DNA from: Caldilineaceae bacterium
GTDB taxonomy: Bacteria > Chloroflexota > Anaerolineae > Caldilineales > Caldilineaceae
NCBI GenBank assembly: GCA_022827195.1
Contig: JAJDTL010000017.1
Location: 1-47,839, forward strand
DNA: 47,839 nt
Direction: 5' to 3'
In this document: positions 20,214 to 28,636 of the stretch, piece by piece
How the letters are laid out: each line of letters starts with the position of its first letter
Position numbering within the stretch: the first letter of the stretch is position 1
The notes under the pieces: generated by a model
Seen by the model: only the letters and a program-made list of their open reading frames with translations
Told to the model about the DNA's origin: nothing
Databases searched by the model: none
Translations under genes and position numbers: made by a program

Positions 20214-20232
20214 CATTTCTGTGGGCCGGTCA

Positions 20233-20246
20233 AGAAAACGTTTTCT
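20233..20246. promoter_or_regulatory. LacI-type operator upstream of the sulfatase
   Basis: AGAAAACGTTTTCT is a perfect 14-bp palindrome with the central CG typical of LacI/GalR-family operators. On the minus strand it directly precedes TTGACC, the best -35 hexamer for the sulfatase, so a bound regulator would interfere with polymerase. Confidence 0.6.
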
Positions 20247-20578
20247 GCAGGATGCCAGCGAACTATTCGCTCTCAATCTCGCCTGAACGGGTGCCGTCAA
20301 TCACCTCCTTCATGTAAAACACAGACACCGCTGTTCGGACAAATGTCAGCGATTCGTGGCCGCTGGCCGCCTGCAGAGGCGCGCCGGACGAAGAAGGAGG
20401 GAAAGATGCCGGGCTAGGCCGTGACGCCGCCTTAGGAAACGATTAGGATTGAAGCAGGAAACGGTGCTGTTTGGGAAACAATATTCTGCGACTCGCAGTG
20501 CAGCCCCCACTCGCCCCTCAATTACAAGGCGTCGGACCCAAATGATCGGAGCCGGTGCAAGAAAGACAGGAGCAATAG
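20247..20578. other. Intergenic region between sulfatase and acetyltransferase
   Basis: No coding frame, RNA fold or repeat is evident. The sequence presumably holds the promoter of the acetyltransferase at 20579, but I see no convincing -35/-10 pair. Confidence 0.35.
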
Positions 20579-21190
20579 ATGGAGCATAAAACGAGGAAAC
20601 CCTTCGATCCCCAACCGGTCACCCTCACCGGCGACCTGGTCCGCCTCGAACCGCTAGACCCGCAACATGCCGCCGACCTCTACGCCGTGGGCGCCGAGGA
20701 ACTGATCTGGCGCTACACCGCCCGCCCCGCCCTCCGCAGCCTCCCAGACGCGCAGGAATGGATCAGCGACTGCCTCGCCCAAGTGGCAAAGGGCGCCGAG
20801 GTCAGGTTCGCCGTCATCCACCAGCCGACCGGCAAGGCCGTCGGCTCGACCGCCTACATCGACGTCGTGCGCCAGCACCGTACCCTGGAGATCGGTATGA
20901 CCTGGTACGGGACCGCCTGGCAGCGCACCGGCGTCAACACCGAGTGCAAATATCTCCTCATGCGCCACGCCTTCGAGGAGCTGCAGACCCGCCGCGTCGC
21001 CCTCAAGTCAGACAGCCGCAACCACCGCTCGCGGCGCGCCATTCTGCGTTTGGGCGCGGTCGAGGAGGGCACGCTGCGCAACCACCGCATCGCCCGCGAC
21101 GGCGTCGACCGGCATACGGTCTATTACAGTGTCATCGACAGCGAGTGGCCCACTGTGAAAGAGCGGCTCGAGGGCCTGATGAGGAGGTGA
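20579..21190 (+). CDS. GNAT family N-acetyltransferase (RimJ/RimL-like)
   Basis: A 203-residue protein with the RimJ/RimL layout: GDLVRLEPLDPQHAADL at the N-terminus, the central strand AVGSTAYIDV, LEIGMTWYGTAWQRTGVNTE (the acetyl-CoA-binding motif A region), and the closing RRVALKSDSRNHRSRRAILRLGAVEEGTLR. It would transfer acetyl from acetyl-CoA to an amine such as a protein N-terminus or small molecule. The ATG has AGGAG seven bases upstream. No operon partner; the target is unknown. Confidence 0.88.
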   Translation: MEHKTRKPFDPQPVTLTGDLVRLEPLDPQHAADLYAVGAEELIWRYTARPALRSLPDAQEWISDCLAQVAKGAEVRFAVIHQPTGKAVGSTAYIDVVRQHRTLEIGMTWYGTAWQRTGVNTECKYLLMRHAFEELQTRRVALKSDSRNHRSRRAILRLGAVEEGTLRNHRIARDGVDRHTVYYSVIDSEWPTVKERLEGLMRR

Positions 21191-21238
21191 ATGGGGGTAT
21201 GTTGTGGCGGAAAGTGCCATGAAGGAGACCGCTCTTGT

Positions 21239-21324
21239 GTTTCATCTATGCAATTCAAACTGTGTTGTGTTTCAAAAACAGCGTTTATTGCAGCTCAAAC
21301 AGCTTTGAGTTGCACAGATGAAAC
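21239..21324. repeat. Large imperfect inverted repeat (hairpin or MITE-like)
   Basis: Arms 21239-21259 and 21304-21324 match at 19 of 21 positions (core TTTCATCTRTGCAAYTCAAA), with a 44-base loop. It begins 37 bases downstream of the orphan antitoxin stop codon and is AT-rich against its surroundings. It could be a terminator or the remains of a small mobile element. Looser copies of the TCATCTGTG...CATCAAA word occur near 21853. Confidence 0.6.
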
Positions 21325-21361
21325 TCAAAAGGCTCTCCGCCCTTCAGCAATTTTGCGTAAC

Positions 21362-21655
21362 TCAGGGAACGCCAGGTTTGAGGAAAGGGACTTCACGTTC
21401 AGGGTCGTCGCGGCTGGAGAGTTCAAGGGCGATACCGCGTGGCATGTTTTCAACCAGCCATTGGCCAAACGGAATGCGCGGCCGTTGAACACGGGGGAGA
21501 GTTTCAGCATTCCAAGATTCGGCAGAAACAATGATGAACGACCTCCGCTCTCCTATGCGCTGGGGCCCCTCCTCTTCGGCAAGCCGCAGGATGTCGGAAA
21601 GACGCGCCTTCGCCTCTTCCACGGTCCAGGTACGGCCGGTCTCTGATTGTTCCAT
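21362..21655 (-). CDS. Phd/YefM-type antitoxin, apparently without a toxin
   Basis: A 97-residue protein with the Phd/YefM DNA-binding fold: TWTVEEAKARLSDILRLAEEEGPQRI followed by the RRSFIIVSAESW strand. Antitoxins of this type bind their own promoter and neutralise a RelE, Doc or PIN toxin. The ATG at 21655 has a GGAGGG ribosome site seven bases upstream. No toxin-sized frame follows: 37 bases after the stop comes a large inverted repeat. Either the toxin was lost or this is a solitary antitoxin. Compare the complete Phd-PIN pair at 41743-42412. Confidence 0.75.
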   Translation of the reverse strand: MEQSETGRTWTVEEAKARLSDILRLAEEEGPQRIGERRSFIIVSAESWNAETLPRVQRPRIPFGQWLVENMPRGIALELSSRDDPEREVPFLKPGVP

Positions 21656-21670
21656 CGTGAAACCCTCCAA

Positions 21671-22101
21671 CTGGCTCTTCGCGAGGCCATCATAAACGAT
21701 GCCTGCAACCTGCTCCGTTTGGTCTGGATGTACAGCTGTGGGCCGGCGCGGTCTGCCAGCCGGGGGAGCAGGGCAGAGTGAGCAACTCGAAGACTGCTTC
21801 TGTGAGGGTGGTCTCTGTAGAGGGGACCACTATAAGAGTCCTTTCTTGTCGCTCATCTGTGTACATCAAACGGCGTTGTTGTTAACGAAAGGGCACATCA
21901 TGAACGACAAACCAGTCTGTTGTCAATAGATGAACGTCAAAGTTCGCCTAGAAGGCCGGCATCAGAAGCGGCGCCTATTCGAGAAGGAATTCGGAGTGGA
22001 AACCGGCAATGCCCGCCGCTCGTACTCTGTTCATGCCCTGCTGTGCTAGAATGGTCTGGGCCGCGTAACAGGTTCATTTCCGAAATCGGCGAGGAAACGG
22101 C
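21671..22101. other. Intergenic region upstream of the dynamin-like gene
   Basis: It contains a hairpin (GTGGTC 21808-21813 with GACCAC 21825-21830) and an imperfect inverted pair TTGTCGCTCAT/ATGAACGACAA (about 21846 and 21899). An extended -10 (TGC-TAGAAT, 22047-22052) is a likely promoter for the GTPase. No gene seen. Confidence 0.4.
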
Positions 22102-23856
22102 GTGCAGCAGGTACTCACCGCAGAACAGGGCCGAATTCTACAGGACGAACGCCGCCTGCTCGCCGACCTGCAGGTCGCCCTCACGCGCCTCGACGCGCCC
22201 GACGCCGACCTCGCCCTCATCCGCAACGCCCTCGCCCAGCTGGAGGAACTCTTCCTCGTCGTCGTCGTCGGCGAGTTCAACGCCGGCAAGAGCGCAGTCA
22301 TCAACGCCCTGCTTGGCAGCGACTATCTGCCCGAAGGCGTCGTGCCCACCACCAGCGAACTGGTCCTCATCCGACACAGCGACGCGGTCGCGCACCCGGG
22401 CGCGGACGGCGGCATGGCCGTGCGCGGCCTGCCCGTGCCCTGGCTGCAGGAGGTCAACCTCGTCGATACCCCGGGCACCAACGCGGTCATCCGCCAGCAC
22501 CAGGAGCTGACCGAACACTTCGTGCCCCGCAGCGACCTCGTCCTCTTCGTCACCAGCGCCGACCGCCCCTTCAGCGAATCGGAACGCGCCTTCCTGCAGC
22601 AGATCCGCGACTGGGGCAAAAAGGTCGTTATCGTGGTCAACAAGATCGAACTGCTGGCCGCCGAAACCGAGCAGCAGCAGGTGCTCGACTTTGTGCAGCA
22701 GAACGCGCACGAGCTGCTCGGTGTCGCCCCGGCCACCTTCGCCGTTAGCGCCCGCCTCGCGCTCGAAGCCAAAAGGACCGAGCAAAACGGGCCCGGCGCC
22801 GAAAACTGGCAGCGCAGCCGCTTCGGCGCGCTCGAACAGTACATCCTCGACTTCCTCGACGCCGGCGAACGCGTCCGGCTGCAACTCTCCAACCCGATCG
22901 GCATCGCCGCCGCCCTCATCGCCGGCTACCAAGATGTCATCACGCAGCGCCAGGACCTGCTCAAAGGCGACTTCCAGGCGCTCGACGCGATCGACGAGCA
23001 GCTGAACGCCTACCAGAACGACATGCGCCGCGACTTCCGCTACCAGAGCGACCGCGTCGACAACGTCCTCCACGAGATGGCCGAGCGCGGCGACCGCTTC
23101 TTCGACGAAAACCTGCGCATCACCCGCGTCGTCGAGCTGGTGAACAGCGAACGGCTGCGCGGCGAGTTCGAGCGCCGCGTCCTCGCCGACACCAGCCGCG
23201 CCATCGAACGCCATGTCAACGAGCTGATCGACTGGCTCATCGACCGCGACTACCGCCAGTGGCAGGCGGTGATGGAGTTCATCGAACGCCGCTCCCTCCA
23301 GCACACCGACCAGATGATCGGCCGCGTGCGCGGCGAGTTCGATTTCAACCGCCAGAATCTGCTCAAAAGCATCGGACGCAGCGCACAGGAGGTTGTCGAC
23401 TCCTACGATCGCGAGGCCGAGGCCCTCAAACTGGCGCAGGAAGTGCAGCGCGCCATCATCCAGACCGCCGCGGTCGAGGCCGGCGCCATCGGCCTCGGCG
23501 CGATCCTTGTCGTCATCCTCAACACCACCTTCCTCGACGTGACCGGCATCCTCGGCGCCAGCGCGCTCGCCGCGCTCGGCCTCTACGTCCTCCCCTACCG
23601 GCGCCAGAAGGTCAAGGCGCAGCTTCGTACGCGCATCGGCGACCTGCGCCGGCGGCTCGACGCCGCCATCACGCAGCAGTTCGAGTCCGAGCTGTCCGCC
23701 AGCGTTCAGCGCATCCGCGAAGCGATCGCGCCCTACACCCGATTCGTGCGCGTCGAGCGCGAAAAGCTGGAGACGCTCGCCGCCGATCTGAAGAGCGCCG
23801 AAAACGAATGCCAGGAGCTGCGCCGCAGCGTCGAGGCGCTCGCCCCCAGCCAGTAG
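22102..23856 (+). CDS. Bacterial dynamin-like GTPase
   Basis: A 584-residue membrane-remodelling GTPase. G1 is GEFNAGKS (57-64), G2 the TTS after VVP (83-85), G3 DTPG (122-125) and G4 NKIE (180-183). A long helical stalk follows, then a hydrophobic hairpin at about 456-498 (AIGLGAILVVILNTTF, GILGASALAALGLYVLP) that would insert into the membrane, and a C-terminal coiled coil. This is the architecture of bacterial dynamin-like proteins, linked to membrane stress resistance, cytokinesis or phage tolerance. The GTG start at 22102 has GAGG nearby. Many BDLPs come in pairs; only one is seen here. The acetyltransferase at 23875 follows after 18 bases. Confidence 0.9.
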   Translation: MQQVLTAEQGRILQDERRLLADLQVALTRLDAPDADLALIRNALAQLEELFLVVVVGEFNAGKSAVINALLGSDYLPEGVVPTTSELVLIRHSDAVAHPGADGGMAVRGLPVPWLQEVNLVDTPGTNAVIRQHQELTEHFVPRSDLVLFVTSADRPFSESERAFLQQIRDWGKKVVIVVNKIELLAAETEQQQVLDFVQQNAHELLGVAPATFAVSARLALEAKRTEQNGPGAENWQRSRFGALEQYILDFLDAGERVRLQLSNPIGIAAALIAGYQDVITQRQDLLKGDFQALDAIDEQLNAYQNDMRRDFRYQSDRVDNVLHEMAERGDRFFDENLRITRVVELVNSERLRGEFERRVLADTSRAIERHVNELIDWLIDRDYRQWQAVMEFIERRSLQHTDQMIGRVRGEFDFNRQNLLKSIGRSAQEVVDSYDREAEALKLAQEVQRAIIQTAAVEAGAIGLGAILVVILNTTFLDVTGILGASALAALGLYVLPYRRQKVKAQLRTRIGDLRRRLDAAITQQFESELSASVQRIREAIAPYTRFVRVEREKLETLAADLKSAENECQELRRSVEALAPSQ

Positions 23857-23874
23857 CCGCTGCCCCCCGCCGCC

Positions 23875-24411
23875 ATGACGCACTCGATCTCCCTCCTGCC
23901 CCTCGACGCGACGCTGCACGCCGACGCGCTGCAGCGGGTCTACGAACTCTCTCCCGCCTACTGGGCGATGTATCACCTGGCGCAGGCGCCGGCCGGGCAG
24001 GCCGCACGCGACCTGGCCGCCATCGCAGACGAACCGGGCCGCATCGGCCTCGGCATTGCAGCAGCCAACGAGCCCGGCAACGCCGACGCCGGCGCCCAGC
24101 TGGTCGGCATGATCGACCTCCGCCTCCAATGGCCCGATCCCGACATGGCCTACATCGGTATCCTGCTGGTTGCGGAGCCGTTCCAGCGGCAGCGCGTCGG
24201 CAGCGATGCCTGGGCCCTGCTCGAACCCTGGCTGGCCGGGGACGCCGGCCAACGCGCCGTGAAACTGGGCGTCGAGCAGTTCAACCCGGGCGCGCTCAGG
24301 TTTTTCCAGTCGCTCGGCTTTTCCCTGACCGGAGAGGCGCAGCGCATCCGCTCGGGCAAGCGCCTGGTGCGTCTGTTGGCAATGGAGAAGGAGCTCAAAA
24401 GCGAAGACTAG
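23875..24411 (+). CDS. GNAT family N-acetyltransferase
   Basis: A 178-residue GNAT protein. AYIGILLVAEPFQRQRVGSDAWALLEPW carries motif A (QRQRVGS, the pyrophosphate loop for acetyl-CoA), and VKLGVEQFNPGALRFFQSLGFSLTGEA is the typical closing strand-helix of the fold. The gene starts 18 bases after the dynamin-like GTPase and is probably cotranscribed; a functional link is not evident. Substrate unknown. Confidence 0.85.
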   Translation: MTHSISLLPLDATLHADALQRVYELSPAYWAMYHLAQAPAGQAARDLAAIADEPGRIGLGIAAANEPGNADAGAQLVGMIDLRLQWPDPDMAYIGILLVAEPFQRQRVGSDAWALLEPWLAGDAGQRAVKLGVEQFNPGALRFFQSLGFSLTGEAQRIRSGKRLVRLLAMEKELKSED

Positions 24412-24443
24412 CGCGGCAACCGGTTGCCGGCTCAAGGCATCTC

Positions 24444-24887
24444 TCAGATCAGGAGCAGCAGGAGACCGACCAGCCCGATCAGCCCTGTGATGTGCTCCAT
24501 CTGCAGAATGAACCAGAGCGCCAGGCCGTGCACCGCGATGCGCGCAGCCCATACGCCCCATCCGTGCGGCGCAGCAGCCAGCGCCGAGACCAACAGGACC
24601 AGCAGATAGGGGACCAGCGCCTCCCACGCCACGCCGCCGCGCAGCAACGCCCAGCCCGCCCATGCCAGCGAGAGCGCCCGCAGCCCCAGCGCCGCGGCCC
24701 CGAGGGGATAGGCCGCGGCCAGGTGCGCCAGCCACGTCCACCCCGCCAGGTAGGGCGCGCCGATCAACCAGCAGGCGCCGACCGCGATCAGCCACTCTAC
24801 TGTCCCTGCAAGCAGCGGCGCAACCGATACCTGGCAGACCAGACCCCAGCCGCGGTCCTGCGGCAAGAGCGTCCTATGAGTAGCCAC
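24444..24887 (-). CDS. Integral membrane protein of unknown function
   Basis: A 147-residue hydrophobic protein with about four transmembrane segments and a Leu/Ile-only C-terminus (GLIGLVGLLLLLI). The likely start is GTG 24887, overlapping the end of the upstream membrane gene by 14 bases, so the two are translationally coupled. No strong ribosome site is visible and the N-terminus is uncertain. I do not recognise the family. Being downstream of the near-LexA promoter at 25565, it may be damage-inducible with its partner (inference). Confidence 0.6.
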   Translation of the reverse strand: MATHRTLLPQDRGWGLVCQVSVAPLLAGTVEWLIAVGACWLIGAPYLAGWTWLAHLAAAYPLGAAALGLRALSLAWAGWALLRGGVAWEALVPYLLVLLVSALAAAPHGWGVWAARIAVHGLALWFILQMEHITGLIGLVGLLLLLI

Positions 24888-25482
24888 GGATCTGGTCCAG
24901 CGCCTCGTCGCCCAGCGATTTGGCCGCGCTCGCCATGTAGGCCAGCTGCTCCGATACCAGCGACGAAAAAGCAAAGAAGAGATTGAAGGCGCGCAGCGGC
25001 GTCGTCACGTAGAAGCTGGCGTCGGTCGCCATGTCGAATATCTGTGACGGCCAGTAAAGCGCGATCAGAAACGACATGCCCGACCACTCCTTGGCCAGCT
25101 TGCCGTACTCGATCGTAAAGACCGAGCCGTGCTTGGCGCCGTTGAACTTCAGACTGGTGCGGCTGACGATCGAACCGAAAAGCCAGATGTAGAAGCCCAC
25201 GCCCGCCATGTAGGGGTTCGTCTTGGCGCGGTAGGCCATCCCGCTCGACACCATCTGGATGCCGGTCGTCAGCATCCAGATCAGCAGCGTCATCATCACG
25301 CCCCAGTTTGAGACCGGGTTGCCGAACACATAGAAAAGCGTGTCGCCCCGGATCCTACCCTGCACCCATCCCATGCTCCCCAGCAGGTCGGCCACAAACA
25401 TCGCCGCCACCAGCGCCAGGATCGGCCTGGACGAAAGCAGCGCCACGCGTCCAATCGAGGTCTTGGCAATATCGTTTTTCAC
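24874..25482 (-). CDS. Membrane protein under a near-LexA promoter
   Basis: A 202-residue protein with about three to four hydrophobic segments (PILALVAAMFVADLLGSMGW, GVMMTLLIWMLTTGIQMV, MAGVGFYIWLFGSIV, plus an amphipathic C-terminal FNLFFAFSSLV). I do not recognise the family. The GTG start at 25482 has a strong AAGGAG site. It has one of the best promoters in the window, and a one-mismatch LexA box touches its -10 exactly as in recA. The next membrane gene overlaps its 3' end. An SOS-linked membrane function, for example a division or permeability role, is only an inference. Confidence 0.75.
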   Translation of the reverse strand: MKNDIAKTSIGRVALLSSRPILALVAAMFVADLLGSMGWVQGRIRGDTLFYVFGNPVSNWGVMMTLLIWMLTTGIQMVSSGMAYRAKTNPYMAGVGFYIWLFGSIVSRTSLKFNGAKHGSVFTIEYGKLAKEWSGMSFLIALYWPSQIFDMATDASFYVTTPLRAFNLFFAFSSLVSEQLAYMASAAKSLGDEALDQIRGYS

Positions 25483-25564
25483 GGCTCGCTCCTTACTTGA
25501 AATAAGTCCCTTTTCCTCGCAATCCAGACCGTCATCTGCAATGCCGCGAGGTGATGTTCTGGAG

Positions 25565-25593
25565 ATATTAGCACATTTGTTCTATATTGTCAA
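25565..25593 (-). promoter_or_regulatory. Strong promoter of the membrane gene pair
   Basis: TTGACA (25588-25593), exactly 17 bp, then TAATAT (25565-25570), read on the minus strand. The spacer ends in the LexA-like sequence at 25571-25582. Confidence 0.8.
25571..25582 (-). promoter_or_regulatory. One-mismatch LexA box
   Basis: GAACAAATGTGC differs from GAAC-N4-GTTC at one base and abuts the -10 element, the same geometry as the perfect box of recA at 593-604. Confidence 0.5.
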
Positions 25594-25967
25594 GGGGGAA
25601 ATTGGGTGGTTTCTTGACAGAGATTGACGACGAAACCGATTTCAGGCGGCGAAACCAGCCCGCGACGGACGTTTCACGGCCTAAGCGCTAATAGCGCAGT
25701 CCACCATTCAACTTTCGTCAATGAGGGTTGACCACAGTGACGCAACGGGACAAGGGTGGCAGTGGTGCTTTCGCGCGTGGCGAAAGGGGGGTACGAGGCG
25801 GGCTACTTTTGGAGATAGCCTCTATATTGGCAACAGTTTCACATTCGATTTGATGTAGATCCTTTTGGGGAATCTGGCGCAGGGCATGATATCTTGGTTA
25901 GTCGTTCACGTTACCGATGCCGATATTGGCCTTCATGATACAAACACGCGAATCAGGAGAGTTTCTC
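25594..25967. other. Intergenic region upstream of the split TrlF gene
   Basis: It contains a 13-base palindrome GCGCTAATAGCGC (25685-25697) and a perfect 7-bp hairpin CTTTCGC/GCGAAAG (25768-25786). No gene is visible. The promoter of the downstream gene should be here, but no clear -35/-10 pair stands out. Base composition falls towards the AT-rich island that follows. Confidence 0.4.
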
Positions 25968-28412
25968 ATGCGTTTCAGGGATTTACCAGGCGCCAAGTGG
26001 TGGAGATTCGACTTTCATGCCCATACGCCTGCCTCAGAGGATTTCATGAGGGGCTGCACGCAACAGGTTAAAGACAGAGTCACACCAGAGTTCTGGCTGA
26101 GAAAATTTATGCAGGAAGAGATCGACTGCGTAGCGATTACAGATCATAACAGTGGTGAATGGATCGATGCTCTAAAACAAACTCTGAACAAAATGCGAGA
26201 AAGAAGGCCTGAAGGGTACAGACCGCTTGTCCTGTTTCCTGGTGTAGAAATCTCAGCGAACAGCGGCGTACATGTCCTAGCAATTTTTGAACCGGATAGG
26301 GGTAAAGGCGATATTGATCAATTGCTTGGCGCAATTGAGTATGACGGCACAAGAGGAAAGAGCGATGGAGTTACCACTAGATCAGTAACGGAAGTTGTAA
26401 ATGTCATCGCCCAGCACGGCGCCATTGCCATTCCCGCGCATGTCGACAGAAGAAATGGTCTATTCGAACGACTTCATGGCCCGACTCTGGAACAGGTGTT
26501 GGACAATGTCAACCTGTATGCGATGGAGTTGGCGGAAGACAGCTACGAAGAGCCTCAACTATACAAAGAAAGACAATTGCAATGGACCAAAGTGAGAGGG
26601 TCCGATACACACAACTTTAGAGCCCCATCATTCGGTGACTTTACCTGGGTCAAAATGGATGAGCCTACCATAGAAGGTCTGAGACTTTCACTAAGAGACG
26701 GTATGGCCTCAGTGAATCGTGATATGTGCATTGATCCGAATCGACAGGCAGAGTGGATTATCGAAGAGCTTATTGTCGACAAGGCAAAGTACATAGGCCG
26801 CTCAAAACCACTTAGTTGCCGATTCAGCCCTTACCTCAACACGATTATAGGCGGGCGCGGCAGCGGCAAATCAACTTTATTGGAATTCATTAGACTTGCC
26901 CTTCTCCGTAAAGACGATATTCCGGAGAAGCTGAAAGAGGAGGCCAGCAAGTACTTTTCTGTCGGGGATGACAATTTGCTTGTTGGCATGAGCCAAATCT
27001 CACTAATTTATCGGAAACGGGATGTACGCTATCGTCTCAAGTGGTCCGCCAACTCACGCAAAGTATCTCTCGAGGAGAACAAGAGTGGCGAATGGGTTGC
27101 GGCGCCGGGAGATATAAGGTCGCTCTTCCCAGCCTACATCTATAGCCAGAAACAGATCTTTGAGTTGGCCAGGAATCCAGCTGCCTTGCTTGATATCATT
27201 GATGAGGCTCCGACTGTTGGTTACGCGGAATTCGATAAACGCAACAGGGAGTTGGTAAATCGCTATAAGCAATTAGAACAGAAAATGCAGGAGATACATG
27301 AAAAGATATCTCAGGAAGATCAGTTGCGCGGGGAGTCTAACGATGTAGCACACCAAATTGAACAGATAGAAATATCCGGGCATCAAGAGGTTCTGAAGAA
27401 TTACCGAAAGCGACGGCAACAGAAAACTGAAATCAAGGGTTTGGAAGAACATTGGCAGGCAATGAGATGCCAGCTTACCGAGATTAGAGGGGAGATAGCT
27501 CCGGGGAATTTCAATGCAGACCCTTTTGGCGAGCTCTCCGAAATTCTGTCAGCACTGAATGCAGCGAATCAAAGATGGCAGGCGCTAGGCGATAAGCTAG
27601 ACTCCTTGGTGATAGAAGCACAGACAATAATCGCCGACTGGGAAGCTGAGAAAGATGGGTCGTCTTGGATGCAGGGTCTCAAGCAAGACATTGACCAGTA
27701 TGAACAGACGCGTTCCCAACTCGCGCAACAAGATATAGACCCCAATACTTATTCCTCACTCTTTGAGCGACAGATAGCTCTGCAAAATGAATTGCAGAGT
27801 ATCGGCGAATATCGATTACACCGTGGGCAGTTAGAAATTCAAAAACTGGAAGTGTTTGAGCAGATTGCCGCTAACAGGAATGAGCTTTCAAGAAAAAGAC
27901 AAGAATTTCTGACATGCGTTCTGGCGGGTAACTCATCAGTCAGCATAGAAGTCAAGCCCTTTGGCGAGAACTGGGATAGTATGGAAGTCGATATTCGACG
28001 TATCTTACATTGTGGCGACAGTTACCTGAGAGATTTCGAATACCTGCGAGACATCTATACCAGTGGAGGCGACAAGAAGATCGAACATCTTAAACGAAGG
28101 ATCGAGAAAATCCGCAGTGGAGAGGAAACACCCAGGGATGGTCGGTTCAGAACCCGTCTGCAGCAACTAACTCAGGAGTCAATGAGCGACTTCAAACTTT
28201 GGTTCCCCGCAGACGATTTGAGAATCTCTTTTGGCCCCGAGGATCAGCCGATCGAGAAAGGTTCTCCTGGACAGAAGACTGCTGCCCTCCTTGCCTTTAT
28301 CTTGTCCTACGGGAGTGAACCTCTTCTATTGGATCAGCCTGAAGACGACCTCGACAACGAACTGATTTACGACCTAATCGTCCAACAGTTGCGGGAAACG
28401 AAGAGCAAGAGG

Positions 28413-28420
28413 CAAATTAT
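28413..28420. repeat. Left target-site duplication
   Basis: CAAATTAT, identical to 31181-31188 on the other side of the element. Eight bases is the duplication length known for IS1595-family transposition. Confidence 0.9.
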
Positions 28421-28443
28421 GGGAATTATATACTTTAGTGCCA
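28421..28443 (+). repeat. Left terminal inverted repeat of the IS1595 element
   Basis: It begins GGGAATTATATACTTTAG and matches the reverse complement of 31158-31180 at 22 of 23 positions (position 4 differs, A against G). Confidence 0.9.
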
Positions 28444-28459
28444 CGCCGCCCTGAATCCA

Positions 28460-28612
28460 TTACTCAGGCCGGACATACTTGGGAGACTTGATGCCGAAGA
28501 AGGTACGCGCCACATTGCGAGGCGTGTCGTCGATCTTCAATGGCTTTTCAGGACGGCCTCGCTTGCGTTTGGGGAGATGGCTTTGGGTTGGTTTCTTGGC
28601 TGGTTTTGTCAT
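28460..28612 (-). CDS. 50-residue basic protein in the IS1595 element
   Basis: ATG 28612 with a GGAGAA ribosome site eight bases upstream; stop TAA at 28460, only 16 bases inside the left end of the element. The N-terminal half is Lys/Arg/Pro-rich with an AT-hook-like RKRGRPEKP; the C-terminal half reads DTPRNVARTFFGIKSPKYV. Similar short RGRP...DTPxNVAR proteins are familiar near IS1595-type elements (from memory, not checked). It is the last gene of the passenger operon. A DNA-binding accessory or regulator of the methyltransferase/nuclease pair is a reasonable guess, no more. Confidence 0.65.
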   Translation of the reverse strand: MTKPAKKPTQSHLPKRKRGRPEKPLKIDDTPRNVARTFFGIKSPKYVRPE

Positions 28613-28636
28613 TCCGATTCTCCGGTGTTAAATCAA

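Larger units (their letters stand above)
25968..28454 (+). pseudogene. trlF: TrlF-like PHP-ATPase, N-terminal part (interrupted by IS1595 element)
   Basis: 828 residues remain. Residues 1-250 form a PHP phosphoesterase domain with its metal ligands visible: HAH (17-19), TDH (58-60), GVE (92-94), AHVD (His158) and GSDTH (211-215). Then comes an SMC/Rad50-like ATPase: Walker A GGRGSGKST (295-303), a long coiled coil, ABC signature SPGQK (766-770) and Walker B LLLDQPED (786-793). ATG 25968 has AGGAG upstream. The frame leaves the family at residue 817; the last 11 residues come from the inserted element. The missing H-loop part (VVTHNANI) lies at 31181-31390. Removing the element and one 8-bp duplicate restores an 884-residue frame. 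A DNA-targeting defence role is inferred. Confidence 0.85.

Noticed and set aside
22138..24795. Very long open minus-strand frame (885 codons) opposite the dynamin-like and acetyltransferase genes
   Set aside because: It is the antisense shadow of GC-rich coding DNA; its composition is repetitive Gly/Ala/Val/Asp, with no domain signature, while the plus strand has clear GTPase and GNAT motifs.
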